From an uncultured Pelagibacteraceae bacterium (GTDB lineage: Bacteria; Pseudomonadota; Alphaproteobacteria; Pelagibacterales; Pelagibacteraceae), in assembly GCA_902566315.1 (NCBI GenBank), contig CACFIL010000003.1:20654-84653 (forward strand): a DNA stretch of 64,000 nucleotides. Reading direction: 5' to 3'. Of this stretch, positions 25,835 through 35,012 are shown piece by piece. The notes under the pieces were generated by a model. The model saw only the letters and a program-made list of their open reading frames with translations, did no database searches and was not told the origin of the DNA. The translations under genes and the position numbers were made by a program. How positions within the stretch are numbered: the first letter of the stretch is position 1; every line of letters starts with the position of its first letter.

Positions 25835-26494
25835 TTACATTGATTTTAATTTTTCAATATTAGTTTTAATATCCCCATCGTTCTCTTTAAAAACTGTGGT
25901 TCCAGATACCAAAATATCAGCTCCAGCTTCTAAAATTATTTTTGAATTGCTAAAATTAATCCCCCCATCAACTTCAATATCAAAGTGATATTGGTTTTTA
26001 TCTTTTATTTTTTTCAATTCTTTTATTTTATCTAATACTTCAGGCATAAATTTTTGCCCACCAAAACCAGGGTTAACGCTCATAACAAGAACTAAATCAA
26101 TATTGTCTATTTCATCAATTAAAGTTTTTATTTCAGTTTTTGGATTTAATGATACGCCAACTTTTTTGCCAAATTTTTTAATCAAACTTATAGATTCTTT
26201 TAGTTTTTCGGTAGCTTCAGGATGAATAGTTATTATGTCAGCGCCAGCATTTGCATAATTTTCAATGTACTCATGTACTGGAGAAATCATCAAATGTACA
26301 TCAAATGGAAGTTTAGTGTATTTTCTTAAGTTTTTTATTACTGGTGGTCCTATCGTTAGATTTGGCACAAAGTGACCATCCATAACATCGACGTGAATTA
26401 AGTCAGCTCCACCTTGTTCCAGCTTCTTAATTTCATTACCTAATTGACTGAAGTCTGCAGATAGTATTGATGGTGATATTTGTATTTTTTTCAT
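25835..26494 (-). CDS. rpe: Ribulose-phosphate 3-epimerase
   Basis: The 219-residue TIM barrel interconverts ribulose-5-phosphate and xylulose-5-phosphate. It shows ISPSILSADFSQLGNEIK, IHVDVMDGHFVPNLTIGP with catalytic Asp and metal-binding His, PFDVHLMISP, LVMSVNPGFGGQKF and IEVDGGINFSN with the second catalytic Asp. Length is normal. It heads the minus-strand group rpe-heparinase-like-purH. A perfect 10-bp inverted repeat directly abuts its ATG where a ribosome site would be expected. Confidence 0.97.
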   Translation of the reverse strand: MKKIQISPSILSADFSQLGNEIKKLEQGGADLIHVDVMDGHFVPNLTIGPPVIKNLRKYTKLPFDVHLMISPVHEYIENYANAGADIITIHPEATEKLKESISLIKKFGKKVGVSLNPKTEIKTLIDEIDNIDLVLVMSVNPGFGGQKFMPEVLDKIKELKKIKDKNQYHFDIEVDGGINFSNSKIILEAGADILVSGTTVFKENDGDIKTNIEKLKSM

Positions 26495-26518
26495 TTGATA
26501 CTAAAATATTAGTATCAA
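26495..26518. repeat. Perfect 10-bp inverted repeat abutting the rpe start codon
   Basis: TTGATACTAA-AATA-TTAGTATCAA spans 26495-26518, with the rpe ATG directly adjacent on the minus strand. On the plus strand it is followed by a run of T and would look like an intrinsic terminator, though no plus-strand gene leads into it. On the minus strand it could be an operator or a hairpin that hides the ribosome entry site. Function is not known. Confidence 0.6.
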
Positions 26519-26536
26519 TTTTTTTTTTTATTTGAA

Positions 26537-26887
26537 TTAATTTTTACTAAATATTCTATATAATTCTTGAGCTATTTCACTTTCTAAAGGAAAAGAAAGC
26601 ATACCCATCACTGAATATCCAAGTAAATAAGGCATTAAATAGAAACGAGCCATATAAAAAAACCAAGCAACGTAAAGTGGTACCAAGGGACCTATTATAA
26701 AGCTCGGAGTTATTGGTCTGAATATATTTATAAGTGGATTAGTAAGCTTAACGAAAACTTTCATAAAGAAGAAACTAGAGTCTTCCCTTTGAAAGATGTT
26801 CATCGCAACTCTACCAATTAAAGTCCACATAATTACTCCTAAAATATAATCAATTATATAGACTAAAGGGTGAAAGTTTGCAGACAT
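26537..26887 (-). CDS. YggT-like small membrane protein
   Basis: The 116-residue protein has two or three membrane segments (about residues 8-30, 62-85 and 88-98). The central KVFVKLTNPLINIFRPITPSF resembles the YggT motif in which a short amphipathic stretch ends in PllxpiRrxiP between two helices; the second helix starts LVPLYVAWFFYMARFY. YggT proteins are small membrane proteins of uncertain role, linked to osmotic tolerance or cell division in different lineages. A second, clearer YggT gene lies at 36.1 kb. The similarity here is moderate and the gene could be a separate small family. Confidence 0.5.
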   Translation of the reverse strand: MSANFHPLVYIIDYILGVIMWTLIGRVAMNIFQREDSSFFFMKVFVKLTNPLINIFRPITPSFIIGPLVPLYVAWFFYMARFYLMPYLLGYSVMGMLSFPLESEIAQELYRIFSKN

Positions 26888-26892
26888 AATTT

Positions 26893-26921
26893 AAAAAAAA
26901 GGGGCGAATTAAATCGCCCCT
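26893..26921 (-). terminator. Intrinsic terminator of the symporter operon
   Basis: On the minus strand AGGGGCGATTTAATTCGCCCCT is an 8-bp GC-rich stem followed directly by a run of eight T. It lies 14 nt after the stop of the symporter gene and ends just before the YggT-like gene, separating the two units. Confidence 0.93.
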
Positions 26922-26934
26922 AAATTTGAATTGT

Positions 26935-28746
26935 TTATTTTTGTGCTAGTACCGTTTTACCACTTGGTATACGCACATCATCAACCATTTTCTGAGTAGC
27001 TGAGTCTGGTGCTGCAGTTATTAAACTGACAACAATCATTGAAACTAAACTTACGGCAGCTCCAACTATTCCAAAAGTAAGTTGAGTTATGCCTAAGAAA
27101 CCAGACCCTCCACTTCTTACCCATATTAGGTAAGCAGTTCCAGATATAAGCCCTAGTAGCATTCCCGCAACAGCTCCTGGTGCATTAGCTCTCTTCCACC
27201 ATACACCAAGTACAAGTGGGAAGAATAGTCCTGACATAGCAAAGTCAAAAGCCCAAATCACCGAACCTAAGATACCTTGTATCTCTAATGCGGCTATTGT
27301 TGCTCCTGCAAAACCAATTAATACAAGTAATACCCTTGCAACAATTAGTCTTTTTGCTGTCTCAGCTTTTGGATTAATTATTTTGTAGTAAATATCATGA
27401 GATAACGCATTTGATATTGCTAACACTAATCCATCTGCAGTTGACATTGCAGCTGCCATACCTCCAGCAGCAACAAGACCTGAAATTACATAAGGTAATC
27501 CTGCAATCTCTGGTGTTGCTAATACAACAGCTTTACCACCCATAAAGAACTCGTTAAGCTCAAGAGTTCCATTACCGTTAAAGTCACTGATAAACATTAA
27601 GTTTGCTTGGTTCCAGTTTTGATACCAATCAATAGCTTGAACTTCAGCAATTGTTTTACCAATAATTCCAGTCGGTAGTGTTGGGTCTATTAAAGATAGC
27701 TTAGATAATGTAGCTAACATCGGTGCAGAAGAATAAAGTAGGAAAATAAAGAATAATGACCAACCTACTGATCTTCTTGCAGTTCTTACACTTGGAGTAG
27801 TAAAGTATCTCATCATAACGTGAGGTAATGATGCAGTTCCTGCCATCATACAAACTGCTAATGAAATAAACGCCCAAGGAGTTGCATTAACTGATGAGTG
27901 CGCTTTAGTTATTCCAGCTAAACCTTTTGGAACTGTCGCTAAATCAGCAGCAGAGTTTTTAACAAAACCAAATTGACCTTCTAGTTCTGCAATTCTTGCA
28001 ACTTCATCAGCTAACATAAAGTGTGGGAAGAAACCTGCTCCCAACTTACTGCTAATCCAAAATACTGGAAGTAAGTAAGCTATAATTAATACAATGTATT
28101 GAGCCACTTGTGTCCAAGTTACAGCTCTCATTCCACCAAGCATTGAGCACATCAAAATACTTGCTAATCCAACATAAACAGCTATTCCAAATGGAATATC
28201 TAATGCTACAGATGCGATTGTACCTGTTGCATTAATTTGTGCTGTTACATAAGTGAATGAAGCAACTGTTAAAACTATTACTGCACTAAATCTTGCTAGG
28301 TTACCACCATAACGAGTTCCTATGAAATCTGGAACTGTATAACATCCAAATTTTCTAAGATATGGTGCTAACAACGAAGCAACTAGTACATATCCACCAG
28401 TCCACCCAACAAGTAGAGCCATATATCCATAGCCTTTGAAATAAATTCCACCTGCCATAGCAACGAAAGATGCACCTGACATCCAGTCAGCGGCGGTTGC
28501 CATTCCATTAAATACAGTCGGAACTTGTCTTCCAGCTACATAATAAGCGTCAACTTGAAGTGTTCTAGACAACCAACCAATTAAAGCATAAATCAAAACT
28601 GTAAAGGCAACAAAAAAGATACCAATCAATTTTGCAGACATTCCAGCTTGTTCAGCTATAGCCATCAGAATAATAAATACAAGGAAACCTCCAGTATATA
28701 TTCCGTAGACTTTTGGTAGATTATCAATAAATTTACCTTTTATCAT
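26935..28746 (-). CDS. Sodium:solute symporter, ActP-like (VC_2705 subfamily) large subunit
   Basis: The 603-residue protein has about 13 membrane segments and SSS-family motifs: YYVAGRQVPTVFNGMATAAD near residue 68, GYMALLVGWTGGYVLVA, and GLVAAGGMAAAMSTADGLVL near residue 415, which includes the Na+-site region. Relatives transport acetate, pyruvate or other short carboxylates; acs on the same strand 1 kb away makes acetate plausible. An external loop holds DFNGNGTLELNE (residues 388-399), which matches a full EF-hand calcium loop. It follows the DUF4212 gene with a 4-nt overlap and ends at a strong terminator. Confidence 0.9.
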   Translation of the reverse strand: MIKGKFIDNLPKVYGIYTGGFLVFIILMAIAEQAGMSAKLIGIFFVAFTVLIYALIGWLSRTLQVDAYYVAGRQVPTVFNGMATAADWMSGASFVAMAGGIYFKGYGYMALLVGWTGGYVLVASLLAPYLRKFGCYTVPDFIGTRYGGNLARFSAVIVLTVASFTYVTAQINATGTIASVALDIPFGIAVYVGLASILMCSMLGGMRAVTWTQVAQYIVLIIAYLLPVFWISSKLGAGFFPHFMLADEVARIAELEGQFGFVKNSAADLATVPKGLAGITKAHSSVNATPWAFISLAVCMMAGTASLPHVMMRYFTTPSVRTARRSVGWSLFFIFLLYSSAPMLATLSKLSLIDPTLPTGIIGKTIAEVQAIDWYQNWNQANLMFISDFNGNGTLELNEFFMGGKAVVLATPEIAGLPYVISGLVAAGGMAAAMSTADGLVLAISNALSHDIYYKIINPKAETAKRLIVARVLLVLIGFAGATIAALEIQGILGSVIWAFDFAMSGLFFPLVLGVWWKRANAPGAVAGMLLGLISGTAYLIWVRSGGSGFLGITQLTFGIVGAAVSLVSMIVVSLITAAPDSATQKMVDDVRIPSGKTVLAQK

Positions 28747-29009
28747 TGATCACCCTCTCTTTCAGAGAACCCAAATTCATCATCTATTTTTTCTTGTCGA
28801 CCTGCAAACCAAAAAATGAGAATGACGAAGATTGCAAGTGATCCCTGGCATGTAAACCAATACGTTAAAGGATATCCAAATGGTCTAATGCTTGATTCTT
28901 GCATTTCGGCTCCGAAAAGAAAGATGCCAATTGAGAAAACAAACCAAATTGCTAATGTAATAAAGAGCAAGTTCCTGGTTTTTTCCCAGTGTTGTTCTTG
29001 TTTTGACAT
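28743..29009 (-). CDS. DUF4212 symporter small subunit
   Basis: The 88-residue protein has two membrane helices (about residues 12-32 and 48-68) and the DUF4212 signature: HWEKTRNLLFITLAIWFVFS, then FGYPLTYWFTCQGSLAIFVI. Genes of this family always accompany VC_2705-type sodium:solute symporters and are thought to be their small subunit. The ATGA overlap with the large subunit fits coupled translation. A good SD (AGAGAG) lies upstream, and the gene is divergent from the hypothetical gene at 29.1 kb, with about 120 nt for promoters. Confidence 0.92.
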   Translation of the reverse strand: MSKQEQHWEKTRNLLFITLAIWFVFSIGIFLFGAEMQESSIRPFGYPLTYWFTCQGSLAIFVILIFWFAGRQEKIDDEFGFSEREGDQ

Positions 29010-29117
29010 TTTTTCTCTCTCCTATAGGTTAAAAAAATAACCATACCGATAATCAAACATATTTAAACCCCTAAAAATGCTCGATATTGTGTCATTTTTA
29101 CATTATACATCATCATA

Positions 29118-29129
29118 TTAGTTAACTAA
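29118..29129. promoter_or_regulatory. Palindrome TTAGTTAACTAA before the 29.1-kb gene
   Basis: A perfect 12-bp palindrome sits immediately before ATG 29130 in the divergent region between the symporter operon and the hypothetical gene. A related 16-bp palindrome (TTAGTTAATTAACTAA) precedes the TRAP transporter at 58.6 kb. Both could be operator sites, but A+T-rich palindromes also arise by chance. Confidence 0.3.
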
Positions 29130-29756
29130 ATGGCCCTTAAATACAGATTCAACTTAAAAGATATAAAACTTGAGGACTTTAAAGTTTATTTAGTTGCAAT
29201 GTTTAAAGGCATTCTGCCAAAAAAAAAAATTAAAAATATTGAAGATCTTAAAGAATTTATTCAGCAAAAATCAGCATGGGTATCTCAAGTTACTTTATAT
29301 AACTATTTGAAAACAAGAATGGGTACTAAATGGGTTCTTCATTTTGACGATGAAACATTTTTAAAATCAATTAACACTGCTAAATGGAATATATATGCTA
29401 TCTCACTTCAGGATTTGTCATTTTATACAATTTCATATTTAAATGTTTATTTTAATTATAAAGAAACAAATAAAGCTTCTGAAATCTATAATAATATCTT
29501 GGACAAAGAATTAGAAAATGGAATGCCTAAAGAAGTTGTTGATGAAGCGAGGATAAGTTTTCAGAAAAGATTTGATCAAATTAAATGGGACGACTATTAT
29601 AAATCTTGGCCATTTAACGAAAGCGCATTAGCTTTGTATAATTGGGCTCCAGTTGCTAACGAATTAAAATCTTTAGATAGAAAAATAGTCCTTAATTCTA
29701 TGATTTTAAAATGGGATAATATTAAGGAAGAGTTCTCTAAACTAATAAAGATTTAG
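29130..29756 (+). CDS. Conserved hypothetical protein, helical, cytosolic
   Basis: The 208-residue product is not recognised. It has no signal peptide or membrane segment. Visible features are [21 protein letters not shown] near the start, a mid-region [20 protein letters not shown], and a Trp-rich C-terminal part ([18 protein letters not shown], then [16 protein letters not shown]). The composition is mostly helical. It is divergent from the symporter operon and its 3' end overlaps acs tail-to-tail by 4 nt. Context between an acetate-type symporter and acs hints at a link to carboxylate use, without direct support. Confidence 0.7.
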   Translation: MALKYRFNLKDIKLEDFKVYLVAMFKGILPKKKIKNIEDLKEFIQQKSAWVSQVTLYNYLKTRMGTKWVLHFDDETFLKSINTAKWNIYAISLQDLSFYTISYLNVYFNYKETNKASEIYNNILDKELENGMPKEVVDEARISFQKRFDQIKWDDYYKSWPFNESALALYNWAPVANELKSLDRKIVLNSMILKWDNIKEEFSKLIKI

Positions 29757-31726
29757 ATATTTTTTCTATTATCTACTAAACTTTCAACAACGGAAGGATC
29801 AGCTAAAGTGGTTGTATCTCCTAACTGACCATGCTCATTAGCAGCGATTTTTCTTAAAATTCTTCTCATTATTTTTCCAGATCTAGTTTTCGGAAGACCC
29901 GGAGCAAATTGAATTAAGTCAGGAGTTGCAATTGGACCAATTTGTTTTCTCACCCATAGCTTCAAATCTCTTTCTAAATCAAGAGTGCTTTTCTCTCCTG
30001 CATTTAAAGTTACATAACAGTAAAGACCGTTTCCCTTAATATCATGAGGATAACCAACTACTGCTGCTTCAGCAACTTTTGGATGAGCTACAAACGCACT
30101 TTCAATTTCTGCAGTACCTAAATTATGGCCTGAAACAATAATTACATCATCTACTCTTCCAGTGATCCAATAGTAACCATCTTTATCTCTTCTACATCCA
30201 TCTCCTGTGAAATATTTTCCATCAAACTGTGAGAAATAAGTATCTATAAATCTTTGATGGTCACCATACACACTTCTCATTTGTCCAGGCCATGATTGAG
30301 AAATACAAAGTCTACCTTGTGCTTCTCCTTTTAAAACCTTGCCGTCTTTATCAAGAATTTCTGGTTTAATTCCATAAAATGGTTTTGTTGCAGAACCAGG
30401 TTTTAAATCTATTGCACCAGTTTGAGGGCTGATCAAAATTCCGCCTGTTTCTGTTTGCCACCAAGTATCAACGATTGGGCATCTACTACCACCAACAGTT
30501 TTGTAATACCATTCCCAAGCTTCAGGATTAATTGGTTCACCAACAGTACCTAAAAGTTTTAAAGTTTTTCTAGATGTTTTCTTTACAGGTTTATCACCTT
30601 CCCTCATTAAAGCTCTAATTGCCGTTGGAGCTGTATAAAAAATATTTACTTTGTATTTATCAACTATTTCCCACCATCTAGATGTATCAGGATAAGTAGG
30701 TATTCCCTCAAACATAATTGTAGTTGCACCATTAGCAAGTGGACCATAAATAATATAACTATGTCCTGTAACCCAGCCTATATCAGCCGTGCACCAGTAA
30801 ATATCTTTAGGTTTGTAATTAAAAATATATTGGTGAGTCATTGATGCATAAACCATATATCCTCCAGTAGTATGTAGAACACCTTTTGGTTTCCCAGTTG
30901 AACCAGATGTGTAAAGAATGAATAATGGATCTTCAGCATTCATTTCCTCAGGCTCACATTTTGCTGAAACTTTACTAATCATTTTGTGATACCAAACATC
31001 ACGATCATTGTACCAATCAATTTTTTTGGTACCTGTTCTCTTTACAACGATACATTTCTTTACGTTTGGACAGCTTTGTAAAGCTTCATCTGTAATAGAT
31101 TTTAAAGGGATTGTTTTACCACCTCTTACTCCTTCATCTGCGGTTATCACATAATCAGATTCGCAATCATTTATTCTGCCTGAAATACTATCTGGTGAAA
31201 AACCTCCAAATATTATGGAGTGAACCGCACCTATTCTTACACACGCAAGCATTGTGTAGGCAAGTTCAGGTATCATAGTAAGATAAATTGTTACTCTGTC
31301 ACCCCTTTGAACTCCCAGATTTTTTAATCCATTTGCTGCTTTTGAAACTTCTTTATGAAGTTCTTTATATGTAATTTTTTTTTGAACTTTAGGATCGTCT
31401 CCTACCCATATAATTGCAGTCTTATTAGCATTTTTTTTAAGATGCCTGTCAATGCAATTCGCTGAGGCATTTAAAGTACCATCATAGAACCATTTGATAT
31501 GAACATCATCTTTACTATATTTAACGTCTTTAATTTTTTTATAAGGCTTAATCCAATTAATTCTTTTTCCTTCTTTTTTCCAAAATCCATCATTGTCTTT
31601 AATCGACTCGTTATATTTCTTTATATATTGAGATTTATTAACGGTAGCTTTACTTATCCATTCTTTCTTTGTTTTATAAACTGTCTCTTTGGGTTTTTTA
31701 GAGATTACTTTTTTTTTCTTAGGCAT
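29753..31726 (-). CDS. acs: Acetyl-CoA synthetase (AMP-forming)
   Basis: The 657-residue enzyme converts acetate, ATP and CoA to acetyl-CoA. It shows the P-loop-like [20 protein letters not shown] (A3), [55 protein letters not shown] and near the C-terminus [15 protein letters not shown] with the acetylatable Lys. Length matches family members (about 650). The N-terminal 25 residues are Lys-rich. It lies 10 nt after the EVE-domain gene, on the same strand as tsaD, and probably belongs to that transcription unit. It would use acetate brought in by the nearby symporter. Confidence 0.97.
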   Translation of the reverse strand: MPKKKKVISKKPKETVYKTKKEWISKATVNKSQYIKKYNESIKDNDGFWKKEGKRINWIKPYKKIKDVKYSKDDVHIKWFYDGTLNASANCIDRHLKKNANKTAIIWVGDDPKVQKKITYKELHKEVSKAANGLKNLGVQRGDRVTIYLTMIPELAYTMLACVRIGAVHSIIFGGFSPDSISGRINDCESDYVITADEGVRGGKTIPLKSITDEALQSCPNVKKCIVVKRTGTKKIDWYNDRDVWYHKMISKVSAKCEPEEMNAEDPLFILYTSGSTGKPKGVLHTTGGYMVYASMTHQYIFNYKPKDIYWCTADIGWVTGHSYIIYGPLANGATTIMFEGIPTYPDTSRWWEIVDKYKVNIFYTAPTAIRALMREGDKPVKKTSRKTLKLLGTVGEPINPEAWEWYYKTVGGSRCPIVDTWWQTETGGILISPQTGAIDLKPGSATKPFYGIKPEILDKDGKVLKGEAQGRLCISQSWPGQMRSVYGDHQRFIDTYFSQFDGKYFTGDGCRRDKDGYYWITGRVDDVIIVSGHNLGTAEIESAFVAHPKVAEAAVVGYPHDIKGNGLYCYVTLNAGEKSTLDLERDLKLWVRKQIGPIATPDLIQFAPGLPKTRSGKIMRRILRKIAANEHGQLGDTTTLADPSVVESLVDNRKNI

Positions 31727-31736
31727 GAATTTTTTT

Positions 31737-32153
31737 TTAATTAATTCTACCCATCTTCAAAATTATTTTCCAGCTTTTAGTATCAATAGGCATTACAGAC
31801 AGTCTACTTTGTCTAATTAGAGATAAGTTCTCCAAAGCCTTAGTTTTTTTGATGTTTTCAAGTGTTACAGGATTTTGAAGTTTACTTTTAAACTTAACTT
31901 TAACTGCAACAAACCTTTTTTTCTTATCAGTTGGATCAATGAATGCCGTTTTAATAACTTCGACTATACCAACTATCTCTTTTCCAATATTAGAATGATA
32001 AAAAAAACAAAGATCTCCTTTTTTCATTTTTTTTAAGTTGCTTGCTGCTTGGTAATTTCTTACACCATCCCAGTCAGCTCCTATTTCTCCAGCTTTGATT
32101 TGTTGATCAATTGACCATACATCTGGCTCTGATTTCATTAACCAATATTGCAT
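31737..32153 (-). CDS. EVE domain protein
   Basis: The 138-residue protein matches the EVE (PUA-like) family also found in human THYN1: it begins [18 protein letters not shown], then [38 protein letters not shown] and ends in [22 protein letters not shown] domains bind modified bases in DNA or RNA; the target is unknown. Its ATG directly follows the stop of the 38-residue basic protein, and acs follows, giving the order tsaD, small protein, EVE, acs. Confidence 0.93.
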   Translation of the reverse strand: MQYWLMKSEPDVWSIDQQIKAGEIGADWDGVRNYQAASNLKKMKKGDLCFFYHSNIGKEIVGIVEVIKTAFIDPTDKKKRFVAVKVKFKSKLQNPVTLENIKKTKALENLSLIRQSRLSVMPIDTKSWKIILKMGRIN

Positions 32154-32270
32154 TTAATTTTTTTTCTTTTTCTTTTCTTTTTTAAGTTTTCTTTTTTCCT
32201 TTAAAGAAAGTTTAGCTTGTTTCATTACGCTAGCATCCTTAAATGATTTACCACTATATCTTTTCGACAT
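32154..32270 (-). CDS. Small Lys-rich protein (38 aa) between tsaD and EVE gene
   Basis: This frame is too short for the ORF track. It runs from ATG (32270-32268) to TAA (32156-32154) and encodes MSKRYSGKSFKDASVMKQAK followed by a highly basic tail (LSLKEKRKLKKEKKKKKN). Its start directly follows the tsaD stop and its stop directly precedes the EVE start, with no spare base on either side, which is strong positional support in a compact genome. The composition suggests binding to RNA or ribosomes, but the function is unknown. Confidence 0.68.
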   Translation of the reverse strand: MSKRYSGKSFKDASVMKQAKLSLKEKRKLKKEKKKKKN

Positions 32271-33344
32271 TTATAATCTAACTCCCGCTCCTTTTAAAAA
32301 CTTTGCTTTTTCGTCAAGTGGTAGTCTTGGACTTGCAGGAAGACCTAAATTATCAAATTTTTTGATTTTATACTTTTCAAGACCAACAAGTGCAATCATA
32401 GCTGCATTATCCCCACATAATTTTGGTTCAGGGAAAATTGGTCTAAAATCATTCTTCTTACATACTTTTATTAATTTCTTTCTAATACCCTTGTTGGCAG
32501 CAACACCTCCAGCGATTACAAAAGTTTTATTTTTCTTTTTACAAGTCTTTTTGAACTCATCAAATGCTATTTGTGTTTTTACTTCTAAAATTTCTTCAAT
32601 TGTTTTTTGAAAAGATGCTGCAAGATCATATTTTTCTTGTTTAGATTTTAAAGTGCTTGATATTCTCAAAATAGCCGTTTTAAGACCTGCAAATGATAAA
32701 TTACATCCCCCTTTATTTATAATTGGTTTAGGAAGTTTAAATTTATTTGCATCTCCCTGTTTTGCATAACCTTCTAACTTTGGTCCTCCTGGAAATTCAA
32801 TACCTAAAAGCTTTGCAGTTTTGTCAAATGCTTCTCCTAAAGCATCATCAATTGTTGTTCCTAATCTTTTATATTTTCCAAGTCCATTCACACTAAGATA
32901 TTGTGTGTGACCTCCTGAAATTAATAATAATAAGTATGGGAAATCTAAACTTGTACTAAGTTTTGGACTTAAGGCATGCCCTTCAAGATGGTTCACACCA
33001 ATAAAAGGTATATTTAGACTAGCAGATAATGCTTTTCCAAAATTTAAACCAACAGTAAGGCAAACAATTAAACCTGGTCCAGATGTTGAAGCAATTGCAG
33101 AAACATCATTTAAATTCACACCGCTTTCACTAATTGCTTTTTTTGCAATTAAATCGATTTTTTCAACATGAGATCGTGCTGCAAGCTCAGGAACCACACC
33201 TCCAAATTCTTTATGAATATTAAATTGACTTGAAACTACATTAGATAATATTTTTATCTTACCATTTTTATCTTCTTCTATGATTGATACTGCTGTTTCA
33301 TCGCAACTTGTCTCAATTCCAAGGATTATTTTTTTTTCATTCAT
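32271..33344 (-). CDS. tsaD: tRNA threonylcarbamoyl transferase TsaD
   Basis: The 357-residue ASKHA-fold protein transfers threonylcarbamoyl to A37 of ANN-decoding tRNAs with TsaB and TsaE. It begins LGIETSCDETAVSIIEE, has the metal-binding HLEGHALSPKL near residue 117, LLLISGGHTQYL, GTTIDDALGEAFDKTAKLLG, VIAGGVAANKGIRK and KLCGDNAAMIALVGLE with the C-terminal metal-binding Asp region. Length is slightly above the usual 340. It is divergent from hemC, a standard alphaproteobacterial arrangement, and followed without a gap by the 38-residue gene. Confidence 0.97.
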   Translation of the reverse strand: MNEKKIILGIETSCDETAVSIIEEDKNGKIKILSNVVSSQFNIHKEFGGVVPELAARSHVEKIDLIAKKAISESGVNLNDVSAIASTSGPGLIVCLTVGLNFGKALSASLNIPFIGVNHLEGHALSPKLSTSLDFPYLLLLISGGHTQYLSVNGLGKYKRLGTTIDDALGEAFDKTAKLLGIEFPGGPKLEGYAKQGDANKFKLPKPIINKGGCNLSFAGLKTAILRISSTLKSKQEKYDLAASFQKTIEEILEVKTQIAFDEFKKTCKKKNKTFVIAGGVAANKGIRKKLIKVCKKNDFRPIFPEPKLCGDNAAMIALVGLEKYKIKKFDNLGLPASPRLPLDEKAKFLKGAGVRL

Positions 33345-33398
33345 AAATATTTATAATTAATACAATTAAACTATAAGAATGTAATAAAAATAAGAATT

Positions 33399-34310
33399 AT
33401 GAAAAGGGATAAATTTATTATTGGTACTCGAGGAAGTCAGTTAGCTCAAATTTATACTGAAAAAGTGGTAAACCATCTCAAAAAAGTTTCATCGACCCAC
33501 ATAGAAACAAAAAAAATAGTTACAAGTGGAGATGAAAACCAAAAGGATAGGTTGTCAAATATTGGAGGAAAAGGATTATTTTCAAAAAAAATTGAAATAG
33601 AATTAATTAATCATAATATTGATATAGCTGTTCATGCTTTAAAAGATATGCCATCAATTGAAACAGAGGGCCTAATAACAAATTTTTATTTAAAAAGAAA
33701 TTCGCCCAATGAAATTTTTATTAGCAACGACAATATAAATTTTCTAGACCTTAAACCTAATTCGATTATAGGCACTTCTTCTTACAGAAGGGAATACCAA
33801 TTAAAAAGTATTAGATCAGATCTGAAATATAAATTAATAAGAGGAAATGTGGATACTAGGATAAAGAAATTAGAGAATGGAACTTACGATGCAATTTTAC
33901 TTTCTAAAGCTGGTATTGAAGCTTTAGGTTTGACAAATAAAATTACGCATGAATTTAATACTGAAGAATTAATACCCTGTGCTGGACAGGGTATTATCGC
34001 CGTACAGTGTAGAGAAAACGATCAAGAAATAATTAATATCTTAGAAAAGATTAATGATGATCAGTCCAGAATTATTGCAAATGCTGAAAGAAAAGTCTTA
34101 AAAATACTCGAGGGTGATTGCGATACAGCAGTTGGTGTGTATGCAAAGATTGATAAAGATCTTGTAAATATAAAAGCTGAACTTTTTTCAGTAGATGGCA
34201 AACAAAGATTTTTTGTTGAAGAAAGTGAAAATAAAACAATGGTTAAAGATTTAAGTATTAAGATTGGAGAAAAATTAAAATCAGAGTCAATGGGATCTTA
34301 TAAAAGGTAA
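33399..34310 (+). CDS. hemC: Porphobilinogen deaminase (hydroxymethylbilane synthase)
   Basis: The 303-residue enzyme assembles four porphobilinogens into hydroxymethylbilane. It shows IIGTRGSQLAQIYTEKV, GGKGLFSKKIEIELI, DIAVHALKDMPSIE with the catalytic Asp, GTSSYRREYQLK, RGNVDTRIKKLENGTYDAIL and LEGDCDTAVGVYAK, where the Cys carries the dipyrromethane cofactor. It is followed after 1 nt by hemD; the haem made supports the ccm system at 48 kb. Confidence 0.97.
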   Translation: MKRDKFIIGTRGSQLAQIYTEKVVNHLKKVSSTHIETKKIVTSGDENQKDRLSNIGGKGLFSKKIEIELINHNIDIAVHALKDMPSIETEGLITNFYLKRNSPNEIFISNDNINFLDLKPNSIIGTSSYRREYQLKSIRSDLKYKLIRGNVDTRIKKLENGTYDAILLSKAGIEALGLTNKITHEFNTEELIPCAGQGIIAVQCRENDQEIINILEKINDDQSRIIANAERKVLKILEGDCDTAVGVYAKIDKDLVNIKAELFSVDGKQRFFVEESENKTMVKDLSIKIGEKLKSESMGSYKR

Positions 34311-34311
34311 A

Positions 34312-35010
34312 ATGCATATTTTATTAACAAGACCATTAGAGGATAGTAAAGAATTAATATTAAAATTTAGTTCTTTAGGACATAAAGTTTCTCATTTACC
34401 TGTAATAAAAGTTGAACCAATTAAATACGATGAACCTGACTATAGCCAATTTAAGGGAATAATATTTACAAGTTCAAATGCGATTAAGAATTTAGAAATA
34501 AATAAAGTTGATAAAAAAATTGAATGTTATTGTGTTGGCTCTGCAACAGAAATAGTTGCAAAGCTAAAGGGTTTTCAAAATATTATCTCTGCAGAAGGAA
34601 ACGTAAATAATTTAAAAGAGTTAATATTACAAAACTTCAACCCAAAAAATGGATCACTTCTTTACGTAAGTGGTGAGATAGTTTCTAGTAGGTTAGATAA
34701 AGATTTAATTTCTGAAGGTTATTCTTTAAAGAGATTGATTAACTATACGGTGTTATCAACTCAAGAAATAAAAGAGGAATTTAGAGCACAATTAAAAGCT
34801 TCAATCCCTGATATAATTTATGTTTATTCAGAAAATAGCGCTAAGAGTTTATTAAATTTACTTAAAAAATACGATCTTTTAGACAGTTGGATGGATACCA
34901 ATTTGATGTGCATGGGTGAAAAAGCATCAGCAATTTTAAATGAGATAAAGTGGAAAAAAATTTTTCTATTTAACTCTGGTGAAGAAGAGTTTTTGCTATA
35001 TAAAATTTAG
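34312..35010 (+). CDS. hemD: Uroporphyrinogen-III synthase
   Basis: The 232-residue product has the two-domain layout of HemD: HILLTRPLEDSKELILKF at the N-terminus, FKGIIFTSSNAIKNL, YCVGSATEIVAKLKGF, then YVSGEIVSSRLDKDL and IPDIIYVYSENSAKSLLNLL in the second domain. HemD is poorly conserved, and position directly behind hemC is the main support together with the TRP and FTSxNA motifs. It cyclises hydroxymethylbilane with inversion of ring D. The MscS gene begins 2 nt downstream. Confidence 0.9.
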   Translation: MHILLTRPLEDSKELILKFSSLGHKVSHLPVIKVEPIKYDEPDYSQFKGIIFTSSNAIKNLEINKVDKKIECYCVGSATEIVAKLKGFQNIISAEGNVNNLKELILQNFNPKNGSLLYVSGEIVSSRLDKDLISEGYSLKRLINYTVLSTQEIKEEFRAQLKASIPDIIYVYSENSAKSLLNLLKKYDLLDSWMDTNLMCMGEKASAILNEIKWKKIFLFNSGEEEFLLYKI

Positions 35011-35012
35011 TC

